A stretch of DNA of 64,000 bases from Syngnathus acus (lineage: Eukaryota; Chordata; Actinopteri; Syngnathiformes; Syngnathidae): contig NC_051095.1 of assembly GCF_901709675.1 (NCBI RefSeq), positions 4,277,956 to 4,341,955 of the forward strand, in the 5' to 3' direction. Numbering within the stretch: position 1 is the first letter of the stretch; each line of letters opens with the position of its first letter. The notes beneath the pieces are model-generated. The model was not told where the DNA came from. It ran no database searches and saw nothing but the letters and a program-made list of their open reading frames with translations. Shown here piece after piece: positions 25,801-33,640 of this stretch. Both the position numbers and the translations under genes were made by a program.

Positions 25801-28800
25801 CGTACCAGTGCGTTGGGGCCAAGAAGTTTGTACTGTTGAGTTTTCCTGAGCTGGCTTTTTTGCCAGCAGCAACATTCGCTTCGTCTGCATTCACTGCCGA
25901 ACTCCAATTGTGGAGCAAAATGTGCTCAGAAATTTGCTGAAGTTCCTCGTATGATAACCGGCAAAGGTTGATGGTCCATTATCGAGATCACAGACGCTTT
26001 GGTTTTTCTCACCGGTCCAATGGTGTAAATAGGTCCAAAGACTGTCTTGTCAGTGTTACTCCCACAGGGTACAATTAGCTCGGACGACATCATTGAAAGG
26101 TACCCTACGAAGTGAGAGACCTGCTTTCAAAAACACATTAAAGGTTTAGTTAAAAGACATTCCAAAAACGTGTCTGGAACGTCGGCGTAGTCGGTTTGAG
26201 GATTGCCAGTACGTTGACTAATCATTCCCTGTCATTCTCATGCTATGGCTGGCAACAAGGAGCGTTAGCATAAATTACAGCACTGACATCTGAAGCACAG
26301 CCGGCCTTTAAATTAAGAAGATCGAAGGTAGCAAAACTGCCTGGGTGCTTATGATTCTCGGGAGCCAGCTGCTTTTGTTGACTTTGGTATTCTTCTTCTA
26401 AACACGTGGCTAAAGAGACAAGCTAGCGTTAGCTCAAAGCTAACATGTTGGGAGAAGCTGGAGGAACCACAAGAAAGAAATTTGTCAGGCTTGTTTAGCC
26501 TGGCAAAGCAGCTCATGTTCTGAACATGGTGGCTGATTAGGTGCTACTGAAATATTACAAAATGTATCAATTTATATTATATATAAAAGAAGGGTGCAGG
26601 GGGGGAGTGTCAAGGCTAGCTAAATAATTGGATTTGGCTCAGTTTAACCATGCGAGTGTGCTCAGCAATAAGGCTGTGTTTGTACAGCTGGAGCGCATGC
26701 CCAGGGTCATCTCAGTGGGGAGCAGAGTTTGGCAACGCTTGGGCATAGCTACAGAACAAGCGTGCTGAAGAATCCCTGGCTTCTGTCCTAACCCTGTCCT
26801 TCCCCTTTCAAAAAACAAGCAGGTTAAACTCACTAAAAGTCTTGAGCTGCTTAAGCTATACAGAAAACAAAGCCGAATCTTTAAAGCAAGACACAACAAG
26901 GCAATGACGAGCCGAGCAGCTTAGAGGGTCAGCGAAATGGTATTGACAAAAAAAACATCCAGAGGAAGTTGTCCCTCAAATATAAGATTGATTTTGGAAC
27001 AGTGCTGATAACACAGAACAAGGAACTGAATACCGTTACACCTAACATTCCCAAAGACTGTCAGGAATCTTCCCTAAATACCTCCAGACATTTCAGTCGG
27101 TAACCTGTAATCGTAGTAATGAGTAGAACAGCCAAAACAAGCTTGCAAAATGTACATACTCAGTTCAGATATTCACGCTCGGACTTGCTCTGGCATCTCA
27201 GGTTCCAACCTGATAGCCCCCCAAATTGTTTCTGCCATCAAAAGCCTTACAATGCTGTTCAATGAGGCCTTAGTTGTCGCGTCGAACAGATGGCAACGCA
27301 TTCTGTGGGGTTGGGAACTTTCCAGACTTGACACAAAGATCCCAAGGGTATACAGTATGTCAAGTCAAGAGGTGACGAGATGGAGTGTACCAAGATGGTA
27401 AATACTGTTCTTTCCTATAAATCCAGAAACTATCAACAAAAAGGGCACTGTTGTGATCTGAAAACCATGACCGGTCTCTCAAGTTTCCATCAAGAACAAC
27501 CAGAACCTTGAGACCTCAGTCCTGTTAGGTGAGTCGGAGACAGGTCATTGCCGGACACTTTGTCTCTTCTTCAAAAACTTTGCTTCGGAACCAGACAGAT
27601 TTAGAGCAGCTACAGAGCAACAAGAAGCAGAAGTCCCAACTAATCTCAATAAAAGCTCTGACAAGGTAACCCTGTTAGATCCTACTGATCCCACCCTACC
27701 ATGGTCTGGATTTATTTTATTAGGTGTGATTGGACAGTATGTTTTGGAGTTTTAGAGCAGATTGTGGGCGCCAAAGCGGCCACTGTGTTTGTGTTTTATG
27801 GTTCTGCTTTTCAGTTCATCGTGCTCATGGTTTATGAGGGCAGTTTCAGTGGAGGGTGGAACCCATCCGACCGAAGAAAGATCAATCCTGTTCTCGTCCA
27901 ATGACACGGATTGTCCAAGATGACAGAAACACAGAAGGCCTTTCAAATAGGGAGAATTATGACAACAGCTGGGTGTGCCTGAAACTGATGAGACACAAGT
28001 GCTGGATCTGCCCCGATTCTCTTGCGTCATCCAGATAAACTCGGGCATGCGGGTTCACTGAGGGTCCACGAGTAAAACTCACAACCTTAAATATATATTG
28101 AACCTAACAATCTGGCAACGGGATGCCAACTTGAAAAAAAAAAAACACCTCTCTATCCTTTTCACTCAAAAAGTGGAAATCATTTTAACCTCAGTGACCT
28201 TCCCACTCCGCTGCAGGGCCAGCAAAAGAAGCGGCGGTCATCCATTTGGAGAGTCCAACCAGTGAGGCGCAGGAAACCAGAAATCGATTAGTTCCAGGAA
28301 AAGGGAGAGGCTGAGTATGATGACACGAAAGCAGGATTTACGACAAAACTACATCTGTGCGCTGCTAGTGTCATACGCTTCAAGACATCCATAAAACTAG
28401 ACAATTAATGGAAAATACAGATATAGAAGACAAGCTCGGAGCAAAGATTTGGGGCATGTCAGCGCAAGAATATCGCACGGGTCCATCAATCAGTGCGGGA
28501 AAACGTCATCTTTTACTTGATTTAAACAAATGCGCTCTCACTTTTTCTGTGTCACATGATTGCGGCGAATACAGAACGTCGCCCATTTGCTGCGTAAACC
28601 GCCAGCTCGGTGTCGTAAAGTAGCCACAAATTAGCCACAGCTATTTCAAGCTAGCAAATGTTGTGATATTAACGAGCGGTTAAGGATTATTCATTACCGA
28701 GCTACCGCATTCGCTGGCGTGGGTGAAAAAGCAATAAATACTTCAACCGTTGTGCAAAAAAAAAAAAAACTGCCTAATTTATTTACGTGTGGCTAGCTGC

Positions 28801-31800
28801 CAGGATTTTGTGGCTAATTAGCATGCGTTGCAGAAGACTTTCAATTACATGAAGCCAATGGGCGTTGTAAAAGTTTCATTTTGGCTTTGAGCCATTCTTG
28901 GTGCCAAGTACTAAATGTCACCCACGTTAATATGGCGGGAATTAAGAACACATAATACAGTGTGCATGGTATCACGATACAGTCTCTTGCTAGCTGGCAA
29001 CCTGCCGATCACGTAACGATTTAACAGTAACAATTATGGGGATAAAGCCGCTTTCAGGAAGCACATTCCAGCTTTGCCTCTCCTGCCAATCAGCCTCTCG
29101 CAGGCACACGACTTCTATTAAAAAACAAACACATGCACACAAAAAAAAAGACATTCTTGCCCTGCAAACATTTTTTGCAAGTGGAAACATTCCTGCTTTG
29201 TCAGTCAGAATTAAATCACGCATTCCTTCCTCCCCGCATTGGCAAAACGATTGTTAAACATTTGTTTGCTTGGCACATTACTCATTCGGTGGCACCTTGG
29301 GGGGTATATTTAGGTCGAATTCTCAGAAAATGTGAAAATTAATTGACATACCAAAAAGTTTTTATTTACTGTTTGGAAAAAAAATGATATTGCTGAAATC
29401 AACAATTCTAATTTTTTCTTTCTGCTTCAAAACAGGAGCAGGGCAAAGGGGATAAAAGAAGACTACTGCAGAGGACAAATTCCAACACGTCGGGGACACG
29501 TGAGATGTTTTTTTGTTGTTGTCCCCCACCGAGATCACTGCGAGCACGAGCTTTCGGGCAAAGTCATCAGACGACGGTATGGTTGGACGAAATTCCTCAG
29601 TGGCATTTAAATTTAGCGCCACGCACGGACAAAGGCCGTCAAGTGAGTCAATGCCTTGAAACAACAGTAGCCAGCGGGCGCGTTTTTTTTTTTTTTGTTG
29701 TACGGGTCAAACGTCCATCACTGCTCAGCATTGAAACAACATGCTGCGGGCTTCTGGAAAACATCAAATAATAATAAAAAAAAGGTCACAAAGAGTTGGC
29801 AGTCAAGTTCACGCTAAGGTCTTTAAAATTATGCTCCCAGTTGCCACCTGATATAAGCACTTTAAAAAAAAACATGCTTCATTGATCGCTACGCTAATTT
29901 ACTGAAAATAATGTATTTAAAAAAAAAAAAAAAAAAAAAAAAACACGTTTGACACGTAAATGTTAACCCCCTAAAGAAAGCAGAATATTCTGTTTTCCTC
30001 TGAGGGGCCTACCGAATAGCGCCTTCTGCTGTCAACTGATATTGACGTCAAAATGCTCATCCGACCGAAGACTAGAAAACATCGATTCTCCGACGGCTGC
30101 TTCAAGACATGGTGAAAAAGGTTTGTTATTGATAAGTGAACGCCCGGCGCTATGACCCGCCACCCAAGCAGTCGCCCAGACACACAGGCAATCTTGTTAG
30201 CAGTAGATTGAGCCTTTCTGTCCTCCCCCTTGTCCATTTCTCACACTCCAATCCAATCTCCTTTCCGCCCTCTCACAGCAGCAGACAGATAGCCGCGCTT
30301 CTATTTGTTTTCCAAGCCGTCACGGAATCTGGAATTAGTGCCTGTCGGCTCCCTCGCTCCGGGACGCTGCGAGATTATCTGCTCGGCGCGACACGCTTTC
30401 ATGTACGTTTCCTTGACTTGGCCTTTTTTGCTCTGGGGACATCCTTCACAGGACTCTGCCGCGCTTTTTTGTTTTTAAAGAAAATATAAAGAATTAAACT
30501 GTTTGTGTATTGTGATTTAATGCTGCCATAAGATAAAAAAAAAAAATAGCGTTAAAATATACCGTATGTCTAAATGTGTTGCTCCACCATTTGTGTTCAA
30601 ATGCGTTTCTTCTGAAACGGCTGCTATTGATGCTAACCATTAGCATGGAAATGGCGTTTTCCATATATATTAGCACTAAGCTAAATCGACTCTGGTAATT
30701 ACTATCAATATTATTATTATTCTTAAACCTGATGAGCTAAAAAAACAAAACAAAGGCAGATCTGTAATCAGCGCAAAAAATATTTTTTTCCTGATTGAAA
30801 TAATCCATGGTACAAATGTGACTAGTACAAATGTGACCAGGACAAATCATAGCCACTTAATCATGCTCCGATTTCAACTTCCTTGTTGACCTTTTTCATC
30901 CATTATTTCCTCGTTCTGCCCTTTGAAGTGTCAAATGGGGCCTCTTTCCCGAACTTTACAACGCTCCCAAGTACCGTTTTCAACACTTTGACAAGACTGC
31001 TCGCACACCTCCAAGCTCAACTTCCCTCTCATTTGACCTCTCCCGTCGGGGGGGTGGTGATCCCCCCTTCTCGTTAGCACCACTCCCGAGTGCTCCCGCT
31101 GCAGCTCCTGCCCTGGGAAGAAGGGATTTGAGGTCAAGGCTGGGGCAGAGCTGAACGGGCGAGGGGGACGCTCCAGTTGTGAGCCACGTGAAAAAAAAAA
31201 AAAATATGCCGAGCAGATGACGCAGTTCGGGACAAACAAAACGGGAATAAATCAACGGCGCTCCATTGCAATGACGGAAGAGGCAGATGGAGTCCAACAT
31301 GTTTCATGGGGACGGAACGCCAGAGGCTGGATGGTGAGAAAGCAAACCTCCTGCTGAGGGAACAAGCGTGCTCACAAGAGGGTTCAAGGGGGGGGGGGGG
31401 CAACCACCTGCAAGTCACACAACTGTAAACTATCCAGGAGGAACAAAAGTGCCCCTTCTGCTGTAACGTTGCCATCTACTGGTGGCCTCTTGGCAATGCA
31501 CAATATGTACTTTATTGCTCCATTTTTTTTCCACACTTGCTCCTAACGCCAATTTTGGCTCGAAATTGTCAAGTGAAGGCACCGCTGTATCAAATTTGCA
31601 CAACAACTTCGAGTGCCAGTGTCTCAACTGACGAGCCCTGTCCCCGTTCCCATTTTCCATCGCCTTTGCCATTTTTTTTCCGTCCAAATGGAATAAACGC
31701 CCGCTTGAGCATCCGGGCACACCTTGAGCGGAGTCGCTCACGCGAGAATGCCAGCAACACTGTGAAACGTTCAAGTACCACTTCAATTTGGCTTGACATG

Positions 31801-33423
31801 ACACACACCCGGCGGAGATGAAGACCAGATGGCAACAATGGGATGGGAATGAAAGCTTTTGTTGTGTAACTGAAAGCAGTCCTTCATGTTAACACACTCC
31901 AAAAACTTGCTCCAGCCGTCTATTGATCACAAGCCAGATGTTGTGAGAAGTGCCCGATCTGGGCCCATCCGTCTCCATATTCATTTTCCGTTCCGTCCCG
32001 CAACAAAGACAATCGTCAAAGCGAAATAAAAATCCGTCTTTGTCATCAACACTTGAAATGACTTCCACATTTGCAATCTAGCTTTTGTTAACTCAAGTAA
32101 ACAGTACTTGACTTTTCAAGTAACTCGGTTATCTTTTTAAGGTCTGGATCGCGCCATCAGCTTCCTGGAGGCGGCATTCAAACGTTAAGTGGCTCCATTT
32201 CCTTGAATCAACACGACAATTTGTTGCTTCTTTCGGCCGACTTCCTTGAGAGAATTCCAGCGAGATCATTCAAAGGAATTGTGGTGGCCCGGCCGGCACT
32301 GTGACAGAAGAGAAATTGTTGCGCAGATAGCTGCTTCTAAAGGGCACATTTGTCCTTTTTTTTTTTCTTCTTCCCCCTCCTCCGGGAAGATTCTGCATGG
32401 CTGCACGAATCGAGGGAATGTCGTGAGAGCCCTCCGAGGCTCGCTGAAGGTATGCCATTATGTCACCCACAAAGGAAGGTGTATTCCATTTAGGGTCAGA
32501 GCCACAGGCCACTTGGCCCACACACGCAAATCACGTACAAGAGGACCTCCAAAGACCAAACAAAGTATAGAGCCTCATTTTTCATCTTAGGCCAGAATAG
32601 TCGCGGCGATGACCTGACATGAGAGGGTCACTTGTTGATCGGAAGTCACCGAATGCGTGATTCGTGCTCTCCGTGCATCTCGTCATGTTTTGGCCGCCAC
32701 CTCAGCGAGAAGTTCTCTGGAAATTTCGTGAGCTAAAAACAGACACCGGCTGTAGAATGTCTCAAAGAAAAAGCTATTGAGGACAGCGCCGGATGACGGC
32801 CTTCATATCAGACGCTCAGTGATTTAAGAGCGGACGAAACCAAGGCCGGACCACCGTGAGGAGTTCTCGGCACCTGTCGCGGCCGCCTGGGAGGGGAGAT
32901 AACGTGCTGGAGAGGCGATTAGTAGGCGCTGAGTGTACACACGCTGCTGATTAGGATGAGACGCGTGCGGCGTCTCATCGACTTGAGCGCCTTCCTGGGG
33001 GATACGACGCGTAGGAAAGGGGAGGGGCCGCTATCTATCTATCGCTCTCTCCATCCAGTTATGTATTTATATATGTGATTTATATATAGATATATGGTTG
33101 CATTGCCAGAAGTTTGCGTCCAAATCCATTTTCAATTAAAAGTTAAATAGTACAGTTGACTAACTTGGTAATGATAAACAAATATTTTTTGGTACATGAA
33201 ACGTTCAAAACAGGAGAATAATCAACAGTTTTCTGTTATTGCAGATTTTTTTTTTTTCCCCCAACAGCAGCACGTCCGTCCCCATCTCTTGTGCATTGTT
33301 CAAACAAAGTAATTTGTCATGATCAGACCTTTCTTGACTACACAAGTGCGCTCTTTCGAACCTTACCTTGACCCAAACCGCGAACAGAAGCAGTCCGGTT
33401 GCGCCCCAGCCGCCCCCCGTCAT
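1697..33423 (-). CDS. adamtsl1: ADAMTS-like protein 1 (punctin-like secreted matrix protein), 24 coding exons
   Basis: Coding exons in transcript order: 33423-33367, 12736-12609, 11273-11228, 11129-10893, 10656-10530, 10435-10361, 9724-9567, 9494-9383, 9276-9138, 9068-9018, 8946-8742, 8317-8170, 8092-8008, 6347-6043, 5969-5837, 5421-5211, 5144-4965, 4891-3840, 3763-3636, 3085-3001, 2937-2730, 2290-2181, 2102-1900, 1809-1697. All junctions are GT-AG and phases match; the sum is 4296 nt (1431 aa plus stop). ADAMTSL proteins keep the ADAMTS ancillary domains but lack the metalloprotease, and act in extracellular matrix. Here: signal peptide, TSR, Cys-rich/spacer, eight TSRs, two Ig domains, three TSRs, PLAC. 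The N-terminal stretch SSRTARSEEDRD and CYTESLDMCIS match my memory of ADAMTSL1 better than ADAMTSL3 (SRNTRSDEDKD, CNTDSLDMCIS). Family membership is very secure; the L1 assignment is strong. The first exon is the least certain part. Confidence 0.92.
1900..2937 (-). CDS. adamtsl1: adamtsl1 exons 21-23: three C-terminal TSR modules
   Basis: Exon 21 (2937-2730) encodes a TSR starting WRADPWAACSASCGGG. Exon 22 (2290-2181) starts exactly at the second TSR's cysteine (CSGQCLGP) and contains an NGT N-glycosylation sequon. Exon 23 (2102-1900) carries WRVGPWAQCTATCG. Exon 22 is not a clear long open frame alone but is required by homology and by phase (0 in, 2 out). Its CSGQC lacks the Ser/Thr that is O-fucosylated in canonical CxxS/TCG repeats. 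The 439-nt intron 2291-2729 contains only a CTCF-like motif at 2404-2418. Confidence 0.88.
3001..3085 (-). CDS. adamtsl1: adamtsl1 exon 20: small linker exon
   Basis: An 85-nt exon found by splice logic: the neighbouring exons end in phase 1 and start in phase 2, and the only good candidate in between has a long pyrimidine tract (about 3090-3140) ending in CAG, no stop, and exactly the right phases. It encodes about 28 residues including GRNCVQADGSFCPD and an NSS sequon, with two cysteines. It does not form a full domain that I recognise. The adjoining 550-nt interval 3086-3635 shows no Ig-like exon. Confidence 0.65.
3636..4891 (-). CDS. adamtsl1: adamtsl1 exons 18-19: TSR end, two Ig-like domains
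   Basis: Exon 18 (4891-3840, 1052 nt) is by far the longest. It completes a TSR (CSATCGNGMQRLEAVC...), then gives Ig-like domain 1 (VVLRCPARHI, IQWLKEGK, DAGTYTCVAG), a long charged Ser/Glu/Arg linker, and the first half of Ig-like domain 2 (LEIRCETLGYPEPSLTWTKNGK). A 76-nt intron (3764-3839) splits that domain; exon 19 (3763-3636) supplies GSLRIRYPNLGDEGLYTCTA and the final strand. Cysteine and tryptophan positions are those of I-set/C2 Ig folds. Confidence 0.9.
4965..6347 (-). CDS. adamtsl1: adamtsl1 exons 14-17: TSR tandem array with acidic insert
   Basis: Exon 14 (6347-6043) encodes FIPGAWQPCSRTCGTG and, after a Glu-rich insert (about residues 585-609, 14 of 25 acidic), the start of the next TSR (WEYDGFTECSKSCGG). 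Exon 15 (5969-5837) completes it (GVQEAVVICL...). Exon 16 (5421-5211) encodes WEAGGWSQCSASCGVG. Exon 17 (5144-4965) encodes CSSRCGNG and the next TSR start WVTSWSQ. The CSSRC repeat has Arg where O-fucosylated Ser/Thr normally sits. W-x-x-W C-mannosylation motifs are present in several repeats. Confidence 0.9.
6348..8007 (-). other. adamtsl1 intron 13, no other gene seen
   Basis: A 1.66-kb intron, the longest within the compact gene body. 6390-6910 is strongly AT-rich with T and C homopolymer runs; the rest is unremarkable mixed sequence. I see no additional TSR exon here, and the flanking exon phases (2 to 2) join directly in line with the family. Confidence 0.7.
8008..9276 (-). CDS. adamtsl1: adamtsl1 exons 9-13: TSR modules after the spacer
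   Basis: Exon 9 (9276-9138) continues the TSR begun in exon 8 (YQLTSAECFDL, CHYYPENSKPKPKLQECNL). The 51-nt exon 10 (9068-9018) encodes DGYKQIMPYDLYHPLPR, strongly conserved in the family. Exon 11 (8946-8742) is WESGPWTACSASCNGG, exon 12 (8317-8170) CTVTCGQGLRYRVVLC, and exon 13 (8092-8008) the linker LPVEAKPLWHKQA...EEP. Order and boundaries match vertebrate ADAMTSL1/3. Donors and acceptors are in phase throughout. Confidence 0.92.
9383..10656 (-). CDS. adamtsl1: adamtsl1 exons 5-8: Cys-rich end, spacer and next TSR start
   Basis: Exon 5 (10656-10530) encodes GCDLELGSAAKEDNCGVCNG, the CGVCNGDG signature of ADAMTS/ADAMTSL Cys-rich domains. Exon 6 (10435-10361) and exon 7 (9724-9567) encode the spacer (TVVVIPFKSRQVRLILKGPD; ESKTLQG). 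Exon 8 (9494-9383) gives YIFYQPIVHRWRETDFFPCS and the TSR start VTCGG. Exons 7 and 8 are separated by a 72-nt intron (9495-9566) that is a multiple of three and has no stop; splicing it out restores the length I recall for mammalian proteins. Confidence 0.92.
10893..11129 (-). CDS. adamtsl1: adamtsl1 exon 4: Cys-rich domain
   Basis: A 237-nt, phase 0-0 exon of 79 codons with AGDFRAQQCSAHADV, HEWLPVYNDPNNPCALKC, VELAPKVLDGTRC and YTESLDMCISGVCQ. This is the region following TSR1 in ADAMTSL1/3 and is one of the most conserved parts of the protein. The choices C-Y-T-E-S and AHADV favour ADAMTSL1 over ADAMTSL3. Splice sites: acceptor CCTCAG before 11129, donor GTGGGA after 10893. Confidence 0.95.
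11228..11273 (-). CDS. adamtsl1: adamtsl1 exon 3: 46-nt exon completing TSR1
   Basis: Encodes TCEGQNIKYRTCSNV, the end of the first TSR, joining the split Lys codon from exon 2 (AA|G). Acceptor CTAG precedes 11273 and donor GTAAGT follows 11228. It is too short to appear as an open frame and was found by homology and phase. Confidence 0.9.
11274..12608 (-). other. adamtsl1 intron 2, no other gene seen
   Basis: A 1.3-kb intron. It holds a poly-G run near 11291, a CTCF-like CCACCTAGTGGTAG at 11857-11870 and two short minus-strand open frames (12035-12298, 12322-12534) with no recognisable family. Those may be a decayed insert or chance. Confidence 0.6.
12609..12736 (-). CDS. adamtsl1: adamtsl1 exon 2: mature N-terminus and TSR1
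   Basis: A 128-nt exon encoding SSRTARSEEDRD, then WDAWGSWSECSRTCGGGAS and YSLRRCLSS. This is the first TSR with the W-x-x-W C-mannosylation motif and the CSRTCG O-fucosylation motif. It begins in phase 0 after GCAG, so any first exon must end on a whole codon. Donor GTAAGT follows 12609. The match to vertebrate ADAMTSL1 is very close. Confidence 0.93.
13577..13820 (+). mobile_element. hAT-type non-autonomous relic with nested LINE 3' tail
   Basis: Starts AGGTGTCAAACCCAAGGCCC, then GGGCCAGATATGGCCCGCC and TATGTGGCCCGCAAA, the characteristic end of a hAT-family element widespread in fishes. About 77 bp (13641-13717) interrupt it: a stretch ending AATAAAGTTCCT plus (CTTAT)n, typical of a LINE 3' tail. 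After the insert the sequence resumes similarity to the inverted relative at 57.9 kb (CAAATT..., CTTCACTTTAAAAATAG). Confidence 0.6.
15016..15066 (-). CDS. adamtsl1: Alternative adamtsl1 first coding exon (candidate)
   Basis: ATG at 15066-15064 opens MEPSTSCKLLLTAILIM, a plausible signal peptide, followed by a donor GTACTG in phase 0, as exon 2 requires. The donor is weak beyond GT, and the start context has T at -3. It lies only 2.3 kb upstream of exon 2. Vertebrate ADAMTSL1 as I recall also starts with Met-Glu and a short Leu-rich core. It could be an alternative promoter product or a chance open stretch; the 33.4-kb exon has the better splice site. Confidence 0.35.
15067..15300 (-). promoter_or_regulatory. 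Promoter-like block upstream of the alternative first exon
   Basis: Reading on the minus strand, an inverted CCAAT box (ATTGG, from AGCCAATCAATAAATG near 15265) is followed by an AT-rich ACAAATATACAC element (about 15213-15224), then a C/T-rich tract and a moderately GC-rich leader ending at the ATG at 15066. The spacing is plausible for a polymerase II promoter. The G-rich plus strand at about 15174-15214 could form a G-quadruplex. No direct evidence of transcription. Confidence 0.25.
19259..19450 (+). repeat. AT-rich tandem repeat, three 55-65 bp units
   Basis: CTTCACTTTAATAAACGTG recurs at 19259, 19314 and 19379, each followed by ATTAAATAATAAA and a diverging AAATA-rich segment. It grades into simple AAATA repeats at the right end. 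Confidence 0.85.
29919..29943 (+). repeat. Poly-A run
   Basis: Uninterrupted A tract of about 25 bases within an AT-rich stretch. No retrotransposon body is recognisable upstream, so it may be slippage expansion rather than a retroposon tail. Confidence 0.8.
33367..33423 (-). CDS. adamtsl1: adamtsl1 exon 1: signal peptide (preferred)
   Basis: Encodes MTGGGWGATGLLLFAVWVK and ends at a strong donor AAG|GTAAGG in phase 0, exactly matching exon 2. The hydrophobic core WGATGLLLFAVWV followed by SSRTARSEE resembles a signal peptide with cleavage near TA|RS. An in-frame ATG nine codons upstream (33450-33448) could lengthen it; the nearer ATG has G at -3. There is no homology proof, since signal peptides diverge fast, but splice strength, hydrophobicity and the adjacent GC-rich promoter agree. 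Confidence 0.6.
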
Positions 33424-33640
33424 CTCTCCCTGAATTCCGCGTGTTTGCACACTGAATGGAGGGAGACGCGTCTCTTTTCCCTCTGCTTGGTGCTTGTGCG
33501 TGTGTGTGACAGTGTGGAGGGGGCGTGGATGGAGGGGGCGTGGGTGGTTGGAGGGAGGGAAGGTGGGAGGGGTGTTGACTCAGCGCAGCTACCGCTCCGA
33601 AACGACGCGCGGCTGACGTAACATTTTTCAGATATGTTGC
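33424..33640 (-). promoter_or_regulatory. Putative adamtsl1 promoter / 5' UTR
   Basis: A GC-rich block directly upstream of exon 1 within AT-rich surroundings. On the plus strand it contains two GGAGGGGGCGTGG-type Sp/KLF boxes (about 33516-33543), a run of GGGAGGG repeats, TGACTCAGC (AP-1/MARE-like, about 33577-33585) and CTGACGTAA (CRE-like, about 33612-33620). These are typical of TATA-less vertebrate promoters. The assignment rests on exon 1 being correct. Confidence 0.45.

Larger units (their letters stand above)
12737..33366 (-). other. adamtsl1 intron 1 (about 20.6 kb), no recognised gene
   Basis: Long first intron if exon 1 is at 33.4 kb. Contents: a hAT relic with a nested LINE tail (13577-13820), a promoter-like block and alternative exon (15016-15300), an AT-rich tandem repeat (19259-19450), an A/G-rich tract (20570-20690), two copies of a dispersed repeat (21908-21970, 24190-24243), and a 23-A run near 29920. 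No open frame above about 180 codons and none with a recognisable domain. Confidence 0.55.
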
